Positions 13,167 through 14,187 of a DNA stretch of 14,187 nucleotides are shown piece by piece. Under the pieces are notes generated by a model. That model searched no databases. It saw only the letters and a list, made by a program, of their open reading frames with translations, and was not told the origin of the DNA. The DNA comes from Oscillospiraceae bacterium (lineage in GTDB: Bacteria > Bacillota > Clostridia > Oscillospirales > Oscillospiraceae), in assembly GCA_024404735.1 (NCBI GenBank), contig JAKSPP010000023.1, positions 1 to 14,187 on the forward strand. The letters are read 5' to 3'. The stretch's first letter is position 1. The number at the start of each line of letters is the position of its first letter. Both the position numbers and the translations under genes were made by a program.

Positions 13167-13592
13167 GTGGCACAGAAAATAGTTGGATATGCAAGATTCC
13201 AGATTCCCGCCGGCAAGGCTACTCCGGCTCCCCCGGTAGGTCCTGCCCTCGGTCAGTACGGCGTTAATATCGGCGCCTTCACCAAGGACTTCAACGAGCG
13301 TACCAAGGCCGATATCGGCATGATGATCCCCGTTGTCGTTACCATTTACTCCGATCGTACTTTCACCTACATCACCAAGACTCCCCCTGCCTCTCTCCTT
13401 ATCAAGAAGGCTTGCGGCATTGAGTCCGGCTCCGGTGTCCCCCAGAAGGACAAGGTTGCCACCATTTCCAAGGAAGATGTCCGCAAGATCGCCGAGACCA
13501 AGATGAAGGACCTCAACTGCTCCAGCGTTGAGTCCGCAATGAGCATGGTCGCAGGTACCTGCCGTTCCATGGGCGTCATCGTAGGCGACTGA
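13167..13592 (+). CDS. rplK: 50S ribosomal protein L11
   Basis: 141 residues, the standard length, with a GTG start supported by AGGAGG nine bases upstream. L11 binds 23S rRNA at the GTPase-associated centre. The N-terminal PAGKATPAPPVGPALGQYGVNI (14-35) is the proline-rich stalk-base segment recognised by thiostrepton-type drugs. The C-terminal rRNA-binding part includes the near-invariant GTCRSMG. It follows nusG by 19 bases. Codons are strongly C-ending, as expected for a highly expressed gene and unlike cas3. Confidence 0.98.
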   Translation: MAQKIVGYARFQIPAGKATPAPPVGPALGQYGVNIGAFTKDFNERTKADIGMMIPVVVTIYSDRTFTYITKTPPASLLIKKACGIESGSGVPQKDKVATISKEDVRKIAETKMKDLNCSSVESAMSMVAGTCRSMGVIVGD

Positions 13593-13610
13593 TTTTAATA
13601 ACGTCCCCAC

Positions 13611-13637
13611 GTGGGAGGAATATTTCCGTTTAACCAC
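13611..13637 (+). promoter_or_regulatory. Probable L1-binding autoregulatory hairpin before rplA
   Basis: GTGG (13611-13614) pairs with CCAC (13634-13637), and GGAA (13617-13620) pairs with TTCC (13624-13627). Between the helices is an asymmetric loop (GA on one side, GTTTAA on the other). Two short helices around such a loop resemble the site that ribosomal protein L1 uses on 23S rRNA and on its own mRNA. The hairpin lies 10 bases before the AGGAGG of rplA. This fits feedback control of rplA, perhaps with rplK, by L1. Identification is from remembered L1 site shape. Confidence 0.5.
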
Positions 13638-13660
13638 ATTATTTAGGAGGAAACACAAAA

Positions 13661-14187
13661 GTGTTCAGAGGTAAGAATTATAAAGAAAGCGTAAAGCTTA
13701 TTGATAAAGGCGTCCTCTATGACGCAAAAGACGCATTTGATCTCGTTATCAAGACTTCCAAGGCTAAGTTCGATGAGACTGTCGAGCTCCACGTAAAGCT
13801 CGGTGTTGACGGCCGTCACGCTGACCAGCAGGTCCGCGGCGCTATCGTCCTTCCCAACGGAACCGGCAAGACTGTCCGTGTTCTCGTTTTCTGCAAGGAG
13901 GAGCGCATTGAAGAGGCTCTTGCAGCAGGCGCAGATTACGCCGGCGGCATGGATCTCGTTGAGAAGATTCAGAAGGAAAACTGGTTCGAGTTCGATACCG
14001 TTATCGCTTCTCCCGATATGATGGGTACTGTTGGCCGTCTCGGTAAGGTCCTCGGTCCTAAGGGTCTCATGCCCTCCCCCAAGGCCGGCACTGTTACCCC
14101 CAACATCGCAGCAGCCGTTAAGGATGCTAAGGCCGGTAAGGTTGAGTACCGTCTCGACAAGACCAACATCATTCACTGCCCCATCGG
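13661..14187 (+). CDS. rplA: 50S ribosomal protein L1 (N-terminal part; runs off the right edge)
   Basis: 175 complete codons are present of about 230 expected. GTG start with AGGAGG nine bases before it. Typical features: FRGKNYKESVKLID at the start, FDETVELHVKLGVD (38-51), and GKVLGPKGLMPSPKAGTVT near residues 128-146, which contacts the L1 stalk of 23S rRNA. L1 also acts as a translational repressor of its own operon. It lies 68 bases after rplK, with the candidate L1 site between them. Confidence 0.97.
   Translation, partial: MFRGKNYKESVKLIDKGVLYDAKDAFDLVIKTSKAKFDETVELHVKLGVDGRHADQQVRGAIVLPNGTGKTVRVLVFCKEERIEEALAAGADYAGGMDLVEKIQKENWFEFDTVIASPDMMGTVGRLGKVLGPKGLMPSPKAGTVTPNIAAAVKDAKAGKVEYRLDKTNIIHCPI

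Noticed and set aside
12608..13216. 202-codon minus-strand open frame
   Set aside because: Antisense to nusG and the start of rplK, which are certain genes; its length is a by-product of their codon bias.
13643..14176. 177-codon minus-strand open frame
   Set aside because: Antisense shadow of rplA.

Overview
The window looks like a chromosomal segment of a Gram-positive Firmicute, probably a gut-type clostridium of the Oscillospiraceae/Ruminococcaceae kind. The reasons are strong AGGAGG-type ribosome binding sites, the rpmG-secE-nusG-rplK-rplA order, thiI, cinA and nifS in one run, GTG/TTG starts, and short 'CCGCGCCCTACGG' intergenic repeats of a type I recall from that group. The species cannot be named from the sequence alone.

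Layout. (1) 1-3319, minus strand: the start of a type I-E CRISPR-Cas operon, cas3 followed by an overlapping casA (cse1) that runs off the left edge. A good sigma-A promoter sits at 3373-3402. Cas3 is full length except that it lacks six residues exactly where helicase motif VI (QRxGR) should be. (2) 3403-3879: about 480 bases with no convincing protein gene. It holds two tandem plus-strand promoter-to-terminator units, which are candidate small RNAs beside the cas promoter. (3) 3880-10996, minus strand: a long housekeeping run, thiI, cinA, a phosphoribosyltransferase, nifS, a class-M-like sirtuin, truA, a two-domain metal-binding protein (HMA plus a Cys-rich BFD-like part), and a chimeric small gene. 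The chimera joins a zinc-ribbon/sigma-like N-terminus in frame to a second copy of the last 54 codons of truA. (4) 10997-11162: divergent control region with a large inverted repeat. (5) 11163-11837, plus strand: flavoredoxin-type flavin reductase. (6) 11838-14187, plus strand: terminator, strong promoter, a structured leader, then rpmG, secE, nusG, rplK and the start of rplA, with a likely L1-binding hairpin before rplA.

How the genes work together. NifS and ThiI form the usual sulfur-transfer pair for tRNA 4-thiouridine (and possibly thiamine thiazole), and TruA adds another tRNA modification. CinA (NMN deamidase family), a PRPP-binding transferase and a sirtuin all touch nucleotide or NAD metabolism, but a joint role is only inferred. 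The right end is core transcription, secretion and translation machinery. The most unusual points are the motif VI deletion in Cas3, the 165-bp truA duplication that built a hybrid gene, and the RNA-rich gap beside the cas operon. No calculation or database search was run; alignments to known families are from memory.
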